From the NCBI GenBank assembly GCA_954871525.1, contig OX940872.1, forward strand, positions 15,151,180-15,215,179: 64,000 nt of DNA, written 5' to 3'. The first letter of the stretch is position 1. Each line of letters opens with the position of its first letter. The notes under the pieces are model-generated. The model was not told the DNA's origin and searched no databases. It saw only the letters and a list, made by a program, of their open reading frames with translations. The DNA comes from Parietaria judaica. Lineage: Eukaryota; Streptophyta; Magnoliopsida; Rosales; Urticaceae. The position numbers were made by a program, and so were the translations under genes. Below are positions 25,959 through 37,512 of this stretch, piece after piece.

Positions 25959-26365
25959 GACAAGACGCTTACTCAGCTGCAAGAAGCCATGGACCGCCTC
26001 CACCCATTGACGTGGTACGAGATCACTTGGATCCCTGCAATAGGATTAGCTACCCGGCGAGCAAAGGCATAACATTGTCTCCAGACAAAAACTGTATTAC
26101 TTGCAGGTCAAAAAGGATGACGACCCTACAATCGCAGCAGAGTGCACTCACAAGACTCCTACCACGCGACACGACTCGCACATTCAACAAAGCAAAGGTA
26201 TGAATGAAATCCAAAGTTCAAATTATACTAAAAAAGCATAAATGTCATGAAATAGGTACGAAGTGAAAAGGCAAAATACGCCAAGTTAACATGCATGGGA
26301 AATGAGTACGGCTAAAACAAAGCCCGAAAATGTCTATAAATCATATTGGCAAAGAAAAAGAGAAA

Positions 26366-29300
26366 CTAATCTCGAGGAAGCGCCAAGTCAAGAGGCTCTA
26401 CGTCACGAACAGAGTCAGGAGCACCAAGGACGTCAAGGAACCTCAAGGAAAGCGCAAGATGACCATTCTCCTGGAGATGAGCCGCTTGGAAATCTGCAAA
26501 TCCCGACCAGTATACCTCGTCGAAAGCGGCTTGCCACGTCGCTTCAGTCTCAGCCAGACTCGCGTCAGCATCCGCCTTCAACTTGGCATAGGAGGAAGCA
26601 ACATAAGAAAAATCCCGCTGAAGACGCTCAATCCTGGAGTCACGCCTCGCCACAAAAGTTGTCAAAGCCGCAATCTGGTCCTTCGCCGCACAAAGTTCAT
26701 CTTCAACAGCTCGACGACCCTCGCGCACGCCTCAACACGGGAGATCTTGACCTCAAGCTTTGCCTTGGTCACCTCGCCTTGTAGCACATCATGCTCAGCA
26801 GCGGTTTTCTTAAAGACACCCTTCAAAGACGTACACTGGGTATTTGTAGCCTCGAAACAACGGGCCACCTCCGCCGACAACAGCAAAACCTGAAAGACGA
26901 ACGGCGAATGTAAAGAAAGGTATTATGACAAAGTAAGTAGGAATGCCGAAAAGTGCGTACCTTCCCCTGACAAAAGGAGTCATCCTCAAGGAGAGCAGAA
27001 TCCGAAGCACCCACCACCGGAGCAAACACCCAAGGACGAAGCTCAGAGATGCTCCTGAGACAAAGACGTTTGAGGCACAGTGCATGCTCAATGCTTGACG
27101 AACCGCCGGACTCTGGAGCCCCGCTCGATGGAGGAACGACGACAGGTACTGGGATGTCATCACGAGAGACAACCCCCAAAGCCACAACTGGAGATGACGC
27201 TCCAAGACCAGCGCAACGCTGACGAACCCGACGAGAAGAACCATCAGCCTTGCTAGGAGACGGCGAATGCGACCGACGAGGCGAAGATACCCTCTCCGAA
27301 AGTAACCGCCGCTTAAGACGACGGAAGGAACGATCATCAAGACCCTCACCAGACGACTTCGAGGCCAGAACTGCGCTATCACTGGGGGCAACACGAGCAC
27401 CGGAAGCAGTGGCAGAAGCACAAGGACGCATCTGAGGAACGAACTTCTTGAAGCTAGACGAACCTGTACGACAGCAAGCAAGGCAATGGAGAACTTCACA
27501 GCTATTAAAGACCAAGCAAAAGGAATTATACCTGCAGGAGTCGACAAAGTAGGAGCAACCGGAGGATGGACAACCACCGAAGGAATACGACGCCCAGGAG
27601 CAGGAACATTCTTCTTCGACGAAGCCTTCACCGGAGAAGAACGGCGAACACCTTCCTTTGAATAACGGCGAGCGCCTTCCGTGGAAGAACGACGAACATC
27701 CGCCCTCGAAGAACGATGAACATCCGCCCTCGAAGAACGACAAACGCCTTCCCACGAAGAAGCTCGAGGCGTATCAGCCTCAGCCGGAGGAATCACTCAA
27801 AGAGGAACCAGAGCAAACGCATCTGCCTCATCGACATCAACAAAACCTCCAAGCGAGTCAGCAACGGAGCCCGCCGAGATCCATAGTCGGAATTCCTTAT
27901 ACGGAAGCAGACGATCCTTCCTCACCAACCCCGAGATCAGGATTCCAAAAACCCCCAAGTCAGACGTATGCTCATACGGCGGACGCAACACCTGGGAGCT
28001 GAAGTCAGGCAGAGACGAACCAAGCAAGGACGTCGGAGCCCAAACCCAATGACGACGCCAGAGAGAATCCAACCTGCATTGAGGAAACTCCAGACGAACG
28101 TACGATGAAGACGCCATATACTCTCCAGCCTCCGAAGAACGACAGTAGAAGCGAAAAACAGTGCGGAACTCTTCGACCGTCAGAGATCGACGAAAGAGAA
28201 TCCGCCAAGCTCAGAAGCACTTCGCCAAGGTACGAAAAGACCCCGACAAAATATGGAAGGCCGGCACACCCAACAACAACAGAAGATCACGGACGAACAG
28301 CCGAAGAGGAAGACACATCCCGTGACGAAGACTCTCCAAGTGCACCGGCAGAAAACCGGGAACACCATTACAAGGAAGCTCGCCCGCAGCAGGAACTCGA
28401 AGACCAGCAATATGCGACAACCCATGAAGAGCGAGGAACGACATCAACGAAGACTCGGAGATTTGGCTACGCACAATCAGCTTAGGACAGATGGCCGAAA
28501 CACGGATAAGACGCTGTCTGGGCGTCTCGTCGGCAGGATGACCCTCGCCAGCGGCAAAGCCCACGATGACAAGACCCTTGCCTGTAGGTCCCTCCTCAAC
28601 GACAGGCGCCTCATTGACAAAGTCCCTGCTAGTGCCCTGCTCTTCAATGACATCAGACGTATCGACATCAGCACACTCTACATCGGAGGCACCATCAAGG
28701 ACTGAAGGCTCGGAGCCAAGCTCGCCGGGAGATCCGCCTCCATTCGCCAAGCCACCCGCAAGGTCCACAGCATATCCAGGAGACTTAGAAGACAAAGTGT
28801 TCTCCGCCGGAAGCCGATGACAAAAGACGAAGCAGCAATGAGAAGTCCGTACCGTGTTCGGAGACCGGCATACTTGGCCCAGGAATGATAGTATCCTCGG
28901 CATGAGATAGCTTTGGTCCCGAAGAATCCAATGCATAAATCGGATCGTCAATCAGAGTCTCGAAGCTCTCAAAATCAAAGTTTCTGTCAAAGTCGGACTA
29001 CACTACCACTTTTTGCGGTCCTTTCGCCGGAGCAGCCATGCCGGAGTTGAAGACGACCTCACCGCCACCAACGGACATCACTATCGCCACCGAAATATTG
29101 GACGGAGTACCCACCAAGCCGCTGCCCGCCTCGTTTCCCGTGCCGAGCACGCCAAAGGAGCCCCACAGGCCCCCGCATGCGGAAGTCCTCCACGGTTCTA
29201 GCCGCCGCGCCGCTGCCTGAAACTGCCAAAGACCGAGCCGAAGAGATGAGCCCAGCCGATTCCACCACGCCGTGGACCCCACGGCCCAAGCCATTGCCAC

Positions 29301-29718
29301 CCGAACCAAAAACCCCGTGCGCGCCAAGTCTGAAAGTTGAGCTAAGGGCCCCATGCTCCGCGACAGCCGCTGGGCTCCGCCCAGACGCCTCCGACGGGAC
29401 CCCGCCGGTCGCCTCCACCATCGCCGACGCGCCAAAGGACGCCATGCAGCCTGCTCCACCGCCGAGGGCCACGTCAATGCCGAGTTCGACCTCCTCCACA
29501 GCACTCGCCGGAATGTCGATTCCCGCGCCATCAGCTACACGAAATATATCTTCATGGCTGAATGCCCAATCATTCAACATCGCCGGAGCGTCATCAAAGT
29601 TGGCCGGAATTTCATCATCAAGATTCAAGAATAGAAAGTCCGGTGAGAAAGTAAACGTACCGGACTCTTGGATGTCGTCATGAAGATTGTCACCACCAAG
29701 CTCGCCGGAAAAAGTCAT
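26366..29718 (-). pseudogene. Antisense gene of element A (Transposase_28-like / 'putative gypsy type transposon')
   Basis: Runs against gag-pol, between pol and the 3' LTR. An acidic N-terminus (from the ATG at 29718, MTFSGELGG) leads to a Ser/Gly-rich stretch. Next is a domain at about 28450-27990 with LPLRLFVRDLLLLLGVPAF, then FRTVFRFYCRSSEAGEY and LDSLWRRHWVW. This order matches the Pfam family described as putative gypsy type transposon (PF04195). An SSRADVHRSS repeat and a Glu/Ala-rich coiled coil (26890-26370) follow. The protein moves between frames at several points, some possibly introns and some indels. Some Tat elements are known to carry such extra antisense ORFs; their function is unknown. 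A homologous copy is in element B. Confidence 0.7.
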
Positions 29719-29824
29719 CTCCTCCACAAGCAATGGAAACGCAGCCGTCAAGCTTCCCGGAGAAGTCCAAATCGCGAATTGGAGGAGCAAGAGGAGAGAG
29801 AAAATTGTCTTAAACCCTAAAAGG

Positions 29825-29832
29825 TATTTATG
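29825..29832 (-). promoter_or_regulatory. TATA-like promoter of the antisense gene
   Basis: On the minus strand CCTCATAAATACC is followed by TTTTAGGGTTTAAG and a CT-rich leader before the coding start. The same string is kept in element B at 47583-47590, with the ATG 85 bp downstream. Conservation amid diverged flanks suggests an own promoter; transcription is inferred. Confidence 0.55.
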
Positions 29833-29899
29833 AGGTAATGTTTCCCCTAATTTCACCTCCCCTTTTGATTTTTCTTGAATTTTATTTTTCATTCAAGCC

Positions 29900-30618
29900 C
29901 AAACTCGCATAAACTAGGCCCATAAAGCTGAAGTTTAATTTTTAATTGGTCAAAAACGATCAAAAATGGGCTTTTATACGTTTTTAAGTGAAAAAGGCTA
30001 TTTTCAAAGGTTATTCACAAAGCCTTGGAAATTAAACTTTAGAACTTTATAAAGTATCATTTTTAATTTTTGAACATGAAAACCAAATTAAAACTATTTT
30101 CCCGGGTTTTCATGAATTATTTAATTATTTACGGTATTCATTACAAGTAAAAGAATTGCGCAATAATTAAGGAATTTGTTAAAGTTCCGAGCTTAATGCG
30201 CAATTATTATTTTCAAAGTATTTATTTACTCTTTCATTTATTATGGCAATTGATTTTATTTATTTATTTTTGGATTTATTTTCGGAGTTCAAAATTAATT
30301 TAAAAGGGCTTTATTTCACAAAGTGTGCCTATGAACCTCAAAAAATCAAAAGATCAAATAAAATCATAAAAAAGTGACTTGTGATTTATTTAAATCCATT
30401 CGCTTATGTCATTGAATATGCTCGAAATTATTTTCCCGCTTATTATGCGAACATTTTCGAAAATATTTTACAAACACCCAGTTAAAGGAAATTTACAGTT
30501 CCTTGGGAGGATGGAGAGGAGACGAAAAATCTCTGATAATCCATATCCTCGCCAAATAACACAAACTGCCTTAAGTTTTAAAAGAAAAAGTTTCTCGCGC
30601 AATACAATTACCCAAGAA
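29900..30618. other. AT-rich spacer between antisense promoter and purine tract
   Basis: No gene. It is matched, in reverse, by 46852-47560 in element B, so it is a conserved part of the family. It would contain upstream sequence of the antisense promoter and lead into the polypurine tract. Confidence 0.6.
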
Positions 30619-30630
30619 ACTGGGGGAGTA
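30619..30630 (+). other. Polypurine tract of element A
   Basis: ACTGGGGGAGTA lies immediately before the 3' LTR, the site of plus-strand priming in LTR retrotransposons. Confidence 0.7.
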
Positions 30631-30631
30631 A

Positions 30632-31685
30632 TTCTATGTGCATTTTTCGTAACATATAAAAATTTGGCCATTTTGGCAAAAGTCAAAGCCCACTGGGAAA
30701 AGTCAAAGCCTGACATGGTAAGTCAAGGCCCATCACCGACGCCAGAGGCCTGGGACCGAAGAACTAAGACATTGGCCAGGCCCGGGGCCCAAAAGACGAC
30801 GAGCCGACAAGCCGACGAGGCGACGAAGCCGACAAGCCGATGAGGCGGCGAGCCAACAAAGGCGACGAAGCCTCTCGCCGGAGCTTGGTGAGGGCATAAC
30901 TTGCAATTAGCCTATACGACGAGAAAATCCGAGACTACGAAGATCCCGGGAAATCCTCCGGATTTCCCTGAACACAACCTACGGACTCGCAGACAACCCG
31001 ACAAGGTCGACAAAGGAGCACACCTCGTCAGGTCAAGGTTCTCACTGTACATCGCCAACACGAGGGAAGTTCGACAGTGAGCTTGTCAGCACCAACGAGG
31101 TCGACGAAAGAGCACATCACGCCGGTAATACCCAGCCATCGGGCCACGGGTCACTCCCGCACCGCCAATAACGACACTTCCGACGAGTCAAACCACATCG
31201 TCATTCACCCGCCGTTTATCACTAACCCTGAACTACGTGGGACCTGATTCTCTTAAAGTGAGATACGTAGGCAGCCTCGCCCAACCATAAGCGACGGGGC
31301 ACGGGCCCATTCTACCCTTTTATGCAGGTCCTCCCTCACAATGGGAGCTCGCAAAGGAAGGAAAAGCACGAAGAATCATCAAGACTAGATCAGAGCTTCA
31401 TCAAGACCGGAGTTTGCCCTGACGAGGACATCGCCAAGAAAAGGACTCCGCCCAGACAAGGAGCTTCGCCGTGAACCGGACTTCGCCGCCACCAAGAAAG
31501 TTCGCCGAGGATCGTCAATGATAGCCCGGAGACTCGCCCAAGACGACGGGATCGTCTCTAGCTTTGACGATCATCAGTCAACCCGCGTTGACTCAACATC
31601 AAATCATCCTTGTGTTCAGCGGGTCAATCTCGGGACCCGAACCTTGGATCCGCCTCTAAGTTGAAGCCATTTTTACGCATTAACA
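30632..31685 (+). repeat. Element A 3' LTR, internally deleted
   Basis: Aligns with the 5' LTR at both ends but is 1,054 bp. The text jumps from GCAGACAACCCGA (near 30993) straight to CAAGGTCGACAAAGG, skipping about 550 bp present at 21245-21790 of the 5' LTR. The join lies at a short CCCGA/CCCGAC match. Its minisatellite is also shorter. Confidence 0.82.
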
Positions 31686-31975
31686 ATAACTACGTTTCTT
31701 CGTGTTTTATATCTTGGTTATATTTATATTTTTAGATACAAAATGATTATATATTTTGCATTTTTTAGTGATTATATCTCGTTTTTGAACTTTAGACCAC
31801 CATTATAAGGGTGGAATCACCTTATAACAAGGAAGGGTTGGTTGAAAATACCCAATGAATATATAAAAATCAATAACCGTTAACAAATATGTCATTTTCT
31901 TTTGCCCGTGACGTCACTATTTATGGGACGCTAGGTAATAAGAAAAATACAACGTAAAAGGTTAAATGTGAAAAT
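31686..31975. repeat. Second copy of the dispersed repeat
   Basis: Contains TTTATGGGACGCTAGGTAAT and GGTTAAATGTGAAA in the same order as 20505-20645. No coding signal. Confidence 0.5.
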
Positions 31976-32617
31976 TGTTGGGTTTTTCGATGACTTTTCT
32001 CAATCCCGAGGCGGAAATCACGGGATATCATCGAACAATAAAGATCTAGAATAATTACGAGAATTAAGATATCGTTTAGAGATCGTTACCAAACTTCGGT
32101 ACTTTTGCCAACTGTACCGAATAACTGCCGATTCCTTTGATTCTGGAGTTTGCCTAATTTAGGATTTAACGCCTCAAGTGTTGCGCCTCTATTTCGTCCA
32201 CCACGTCACTCGAGAACGTCTTAGAAGACCGGAAAACACCTCGGAGGATAGGTTAGATCCTTGTCGGTATTTAGATGATCAACCGTTGATTGAACCGGGG
32301 AGGAAGCCACGAAATTCGACTCACTAGGGAGGGAGCTCGAATTCTAGGAGGCTAGGGTTTATCTTGTGTTTGTTGTATCTAATTATGAGTCATATTAGGG
32401 TATTTATAATACCCTATGGTCATGACATACTGGGCTTTCTAAAAGCCCACCTAATGGGCTTTCTAAAAGCCCAATCATGGATTAATTAATCTATTATTAA
32501 TTAATATGAATCATAATTAATACTTGGGCCCGAGTGGGCCCATAATGTCGGTTATGGTTATCGGGTCGATATCCGATAACCCGAGAGATACAATATCGGG
32601 TTCGGGCATAACCAACA
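31976..32617 (-). mobile_element. Solo LTR, 642 bp
   Basis: Starts TGTTGGGTTTTTCG and ends GGCATAACCAACA, giving the TGTTGG...CCAACA ends of an LTR. A perfect 5-bp target duplication AAAAT lies at 31971-31975 and 32618-32622. A TATA-like TATAAATACC on the minus strand near 32400 suggests reverse orientation. No internal domain exists, so it is the product of LTR-LTR recombination. Family not identified. Confidence 0.85.
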
Positions 32618-32932
32618 AAAATTCAATAAAAACAGTAAAAAATAAAGTCGTGAATACGGAGATCTACGTAAGTATGGTAATGTTTTTCTCGCAAGCACAA
32701 AATGGTCTATACATGTACATTACTTATTGTTTTATAAAGTTGACAGATTTTTAGATTTAGATTCTATTCTTATTTACAAAATGATTATATATCATTTTCA
32801 AAGTGACCGGATCTCAGTTTGAACTTTATAATTTTGTCGTTCTGTAATATTTAACTTTTGCTGCTTTTTGTTTACGGGACGCTAATTAATAGCAAAAATG
32901 CATATGGTAAAACACTAAATATGATCATTTCG
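32618..32932. repeat. Third copy of the dispersed repeat
   Basis: GAACTTTATAATTTTGTCGT and TTTACGGGACGCTAATTAAT repeat the block seen at 20505 and 31770. No gene. Confidence 0.5.
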
Positions 32933-34345
32933 ATAAATTATAAAATTAAATAACATGTCATGAATTTAAATGATGGTATGTCACCGTGACATTTGAATGT
33001 GTGGAATTGAGATCAGAGGAATTAATATAATTTAATTATTTGAATTTAATTATTAATATCTTATCAATAATTAATTAATAATTAATAAATTTCTATTAAT
33101 AAATAAAAAAATATATATTTATATTGATTTAATATGTGTAAATTCAAATTGGGCTTCATGAAATCGAAACCCTAATACATTCGAATTATAAGATTTGGTC
33201 TTTCCATATTTGCGGCATAAGTACCAAATGTTTTGGTATTTGAGCGAACCATAAAATAAATTTTATCCATTGGATCGGTTATGATTTAATATCAACCGTT
33301 GGATTGAGATAATTAATTTTAACCCTAATTGTAATTCGAAATTGATATCTTGGTGACCAGGCATAGGTTTTCCGAATTTGGTTAATTAATTGTATTTGTT
33401 GGATCTGTTTTAAGATTTAATATTTACCGTCGGATTGTAAATTAATTAATTATATATAATATATAATTTTCGAATATATAAAATCGAAGTAGAGTTTTAT
33501 TAGAACCCCTAGGGCATTTGATTTTATCCTAAATTAATTTGATCTATTAGATCGGTTTTAAGATTTATCTCAACCGTTGGATCTAGATAATTAAACTTTG
33601 AATTTTATTATATATATATATTTCGAATAAAATAATAAGGATAAGATTGAATTTTGATCTTATCATGTATTTCTTATTTAATTAAATCCATGATTAATTA
33701 TATCAATTGGATTTAGATAGGATTAAATCTAGGCCATTGGATCAAATAATTAATTATATTTAATTAATAGAATACGAAATTAGGGATGGAATTTCTCCAA
33801 TTCGGTTACTGTCCGAGCCTATAAATAAGGATTTCATTCTACACATTTTTCACACCTCTCCCTAGAGAAAAATTCGAACTCTCCCTCCTCTTAAGGGTTT
33901 TTGAATTTTTCCTCTGACCTCTCTCTGGTTCGGCTTAAGCAACTTAGTCTCCGGAAGCTTAAAAAGAACCATCAGTTAAAGTTTGCGACGGAGTCCTGCC
34001 GGCGAAGCCCACGCTTCGGTACGAGGAGTCTAGGAGAATATCCCGGAAGATCACAGGTGTTTCCTTCAGCACCGGCGGAGCATTACAGAATTCAAAACGC
34101 GCAGCTGGAAGTCGTCAACTGAGGTACGGCCTTATGCATTGGGTTAATAAATGCGACCATTTACTGCTTTCTATTTATTTCCTATAGACTAGATTATTAA
34201 TAATAATTTATGAATATTAAATTACATAATATTTATCAGATCTTGTAATATGGTTATTATCCGATATCCAGACCGTTGTACGAATAACAAGTTGTTCGCT
34301 TTAAAATAATTTTTAAATGTTACCCGGACGGTTCGGAGGCACATT
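32933..34345 (+). repeat. Truncated LTR of family L (left copy)
   Basis: Matches 39806-41118 in the same orientation. Both have ACATGTCATGAATTTAAATG-like text, AAGTACCAAATGTTTTGGTA, repeated 'ATTGGATCGGTT' phrases, a TATA box (CTATAAATAAGG at 33819-33828) and GGCGAAGCCCACGCTTCGGT. The match stops at GACGGTTCGGAGGCA, where RNase H sequence of element D begins, so both are cut here. Confidence 0.7.
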
Positions 34346-35060
34346 TCGGGATATTATTCACGGGATCCATGGCGTGATTCCTGACAATTTTGACTACTTC
34401 AGCATGATTAAATTGCCTTATTAAGTCCTTTACTACCGCAAGGTATTTTTTCATCCGGTCGACTTGGGTGGCGTTCGCGTTACTAATTTGGATGGTGACT
34501 AGCTTGGAGTCTGAGTGGGCCCTGATTCTTCGGGCTCCCACGGATTTTGTTTGAGGCCGGCTATCAGGGCCTCGTATTCGGTCTCGTTGTTTATTACATG
34601 GAATCTTAGTTTGAAAGATTGCTCTATCACTTCTTCCGCGGGGGATATCAAACGAATTCCAATCCTTGACCCTCCTTGATTGGAGACCTCGTCTACTTCG
34701 AGTCTCCACCCTTCATTTTTGTGACCCTCTTTCGAGTCGTCGGCTGGTAGTTTGATTAGAAATTTCGCTAACACTTGCGAATTGGCGCAATTGAGAACTT
34801 TGCATTCTATGTCAAACTCGCTCAACTCGACTGCCCATTTGATGAGTCTTCCTAATTGGTTCGGGCTATGGAGTATGATTCTCAAAGGTTGGATAGTCGT
34901 GACCATATTGGTGTGAGACTGGAAGTAAGGCCGAAGTTTTCTCGCTGCGGTAATCATTGCTAGTGCGAGTTTTTCTATGGCCGGGTATCTAGTTTTTGCG
35001 TCCTATAGTGATTTGCTGATATAGAATATTGGCCTTTGTTCTCCACGGTCCTCTCTTACT
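34330..35060 (-). pseudogene. Element D RNase H and archaeal-type RNase H
   Basis: RNase H C-terminal text LGRLIKWAVELSEFDI at about 34860-34780 is followed by an archaeal-type domain with GWRLEVDEVSNQG and NETEYEALIAGL. The domain end is lost at the junction with the L LTR. These would remove RNA from RNA-DNA hybrids; here they are relics with frameshifts. Confidence 0.75.
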
Positions 35061-36050
35061 ATCACTCTACTTACTGCCGATGATGAAACTGCCAGATATA
35101 AGAACATTGGCTCTCCCTAGAGTAAACACTTGTCCGCCGCTCTCCCAAATTCATTTTTCGGTCCATACGAAGTTGTAAAAGGGTAAACACTTGTCTCCCA
35201 CTCTGGATATGAACCGTTTAAGGGCTGCAATTCTCCCGGTTCTCCCGCCGATCCATGGAGAGGGCGTGTTCTGGAGAGCTTTGATCTGGTCGGGGTTGGC
35301 CTGTATTCCTCGCTGCGTGACCAATTAACCAAGGAATTTTCCCGAAGTTACTCTAAAGGTACATTTTGTCGGGTTAAGCTTCATTTAATACTTTCAAAGT
35401 ATTGTTAAGCATTCTTCTAGGTGGGATACGTGATCTGTTTCTTTGGAGGACTTTACCAACATATCGTCGATTTAGACTTTCATAGTTTTACCGAGTTGTT
35501 CAGCAAACATTTGGTTTACTAACCTTTGATATGTGGCTCCGACATTTTTTAATCTGAAGGGCATCACTTTATAGCAGTAGATGCCTCATTCAGTTATGAA
35601 AGCCGTTTTTTCTTGGTTCTCGGATTGCATGAGGATTTGGTTATATCCCGAGAATGCATCCATGAATGACAACAGTTCATGCCCGCATATTCGACTAGTT
35701 GGTCGATGTGGGGCATCGTGAAACTGTCTTTTGGGCATGCTTTGTTTAGGTCGGTAAAGTCAATACAAACGCCACCCTTCCCATTTTTCTTTTCACTACG
35801 ACTATATTTGCTAACCATTCCGGGTATTTAACGTCCCTGATAGACCCGGCTTGCAATAGCTTCGTGAATTCTTCTTTCACAGTCTGAGCCCGTCAAGGCC
35901 CAATTTCTTCCTTTTGTGCTTCACCGGCTTATAGCTAGGGTCTACATTTAGGAGGTGGGTTATGATGTTTGGGTCTATGTCTGGCATGTCCTCGTGGGAC
36001 CAAGAAAAACAATCCCGGTTTTTGGTGAGAAATTGGAGGAGTTTTTATTT
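35061..36050 (-). pseudogene. Element D reverse transcriptase relic
   Basis: Motifs in order: GGVCIDFTDLNKACPKDSF (around 35750), QMFAEQLGKTMKV (around 35510), then the catalytic block at 35459-35477. That block reads IDDM but has a stop codon where the Tyr of YIDD should be. Further frame changes occur. Non-functional. Confidence 0.75.
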
Positions 36051-36550
36051 TTTTATTTTTTTATTTTCTAGTCCGATCGCGATTCCTACCCGATGATTTG
36101 GATTGTGGGGTCGATCTGAACCTAGACCGTCATTTCCACATTAGGACCGTCTGAATTGTCGGTCCCTTTTTGGGTGCTCTCCTCTTTTCCCTCCTATACC
36201 GCCATTAATTGCAATGCGGGAGCGTTCTTCTAGTCGGTCTTGGCGGCCTGGATGTTTTGGAATACGCTCATGTAGCACATCCGTGATTGTTTATTTTTTA
36301 TTTCCTTTGACCTCAACAATCTTTCCGTCCTTGTTGGGGAAGCGGACTAGTTGGTGGTAGGTGGATGGTATGACCTTCTTCATGTGTAACCAAGGCATTC
36401 CTAGTATCGTGTTATAGATTGACAGACACTCTAATACTAGAACTTCTTGATTTTCCCTACTCCTGCGGCAGCAATCGACAACCGCACCATACCTATTGAG
36501 TTGATCGTCCCTCCATCGAAGTAGGTTAGTGGGATGCGCTCCCTATTAAT

Positions 36551-36796
36551 TTACGTTTCGTCTACTCCCATATTGAGTAGTGGTTCCAGGAATATCACAT
36601 CGACCGAGCTCCCGTAATCGATTAGGATCCCGTCCATCGTGTACAAGGAGATCAGGAGTATGACTACCAGTGCATGGTCGTGCGGTCCGACTAGAGTAGT
36701 AGCTTCACTATCCTTGAACTTGATTTTGTAGTCTGGCTCTTGTCGAGGAAGGACTACTGGCTCGGTATGGAGCCTTTGTTGGTGGGCCTTGATCAA
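36551..36796 (-). pseudogene. Element D protease relic
   Basis: MDGILIDYGSSVDVIFLEPL is the aspartic protease active-site region with DYG in place of the usual D(T/N/S)G. Upstream LVGPHDHALVV is the usual lead-in. Would process gag-pol; now interrupted. Confidence 0.7.
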
Positions 36797-37512
36797 AATT
36801 AGTGAGTTCTCGTGCAGCTGCGATCCTCCTACTATCGTCTAGATTCTTCCGATGGGCTCCAGGATTTCTTCCAGCTGCTCGTCGATGTCTTCTAGTTCAT
36901 ATTTGTCTGGTTCTTCGAGCATGTGAACCCTGCCTCTCTTATTCGGGAGAGCGTTCCCTTTTGTTGGCCTTTCCTATTCGGCCCTTTTATGGTAGCCTTA
37001 GACTGGATCTGTTTGGAGTTTTGCCTGGTTAGCTGTCCGTTTTTCAGCTCAATGCTGAAACCTATTTCTCCCAACTCCCCATTGACATACTTCTCCACTA
37101 GGCGGGCATGGAGCACCGTACAATTTCAGGTGTGGTGTCCGAATGCATTGCAGAAGTTGCACCAGGCTTTGGGGTCGTGCTTCGGGAAGTGTGCATCACT
37201 GTAAAGTGCAATATCTCTTGTGTTAACTAGTACTTGTCTGGGCGTCTCTTTGGTTTCGGCATGTACTTCGAAGTCCACGATTTTTGAGTCAACGTTGAAA
37301 ACGTACAGATTTCACGGGGGATATGCTTCTCGGCCCCCTGAAGGCATTGTTGTGTCCTCCGGCTCTTTGCTTCCTAGACTATTTGGGCGGTCCTTGGTTC
37401 CGTGGATGGCCGGATTGGAACCCTTTCTTCTTTCATAGGGCTTCAAGCTCTTTGTCATGCTTGATCCAGTTGGATGCTTTATGGATTATATCCTCGATGG
37501 ATTTGTAACGAT

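Larger units (their letters stand above)
20733..31685 (+). mobile_element. Element A: Tat-lineage Ty3/gypsy LTR retrotransposon lacking RT and integrase
   Basis: The 10,953-bp element has LTRs at both ends, starting TGTTATGTGCAT on the left and ending ATTAACA on the right, with near-matching flanks ATAAT (20728-20732) and ATAAC (31686-31690). Order on the plus strand: 5' LTR, leader with 87-bp repeats, gag, protease, linker, archaeal-type RNase H. Then comes a gene on the minus strand, an AT-rich spacer, a purine tract and the 3' LTR. Archaeal-type RNase H marks the Tat lineage (Ogre, Retand and relatives). No RT or integrase is visible in any frame, so the copy cannot move alone. Confidence 0.88.

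Noticed and set aside
26302..28820. Long plus-strand frames downstream of element A pol
   Set aside because: The domain-bearing reading is on the minus strand; these are shadows of the antisense gene.
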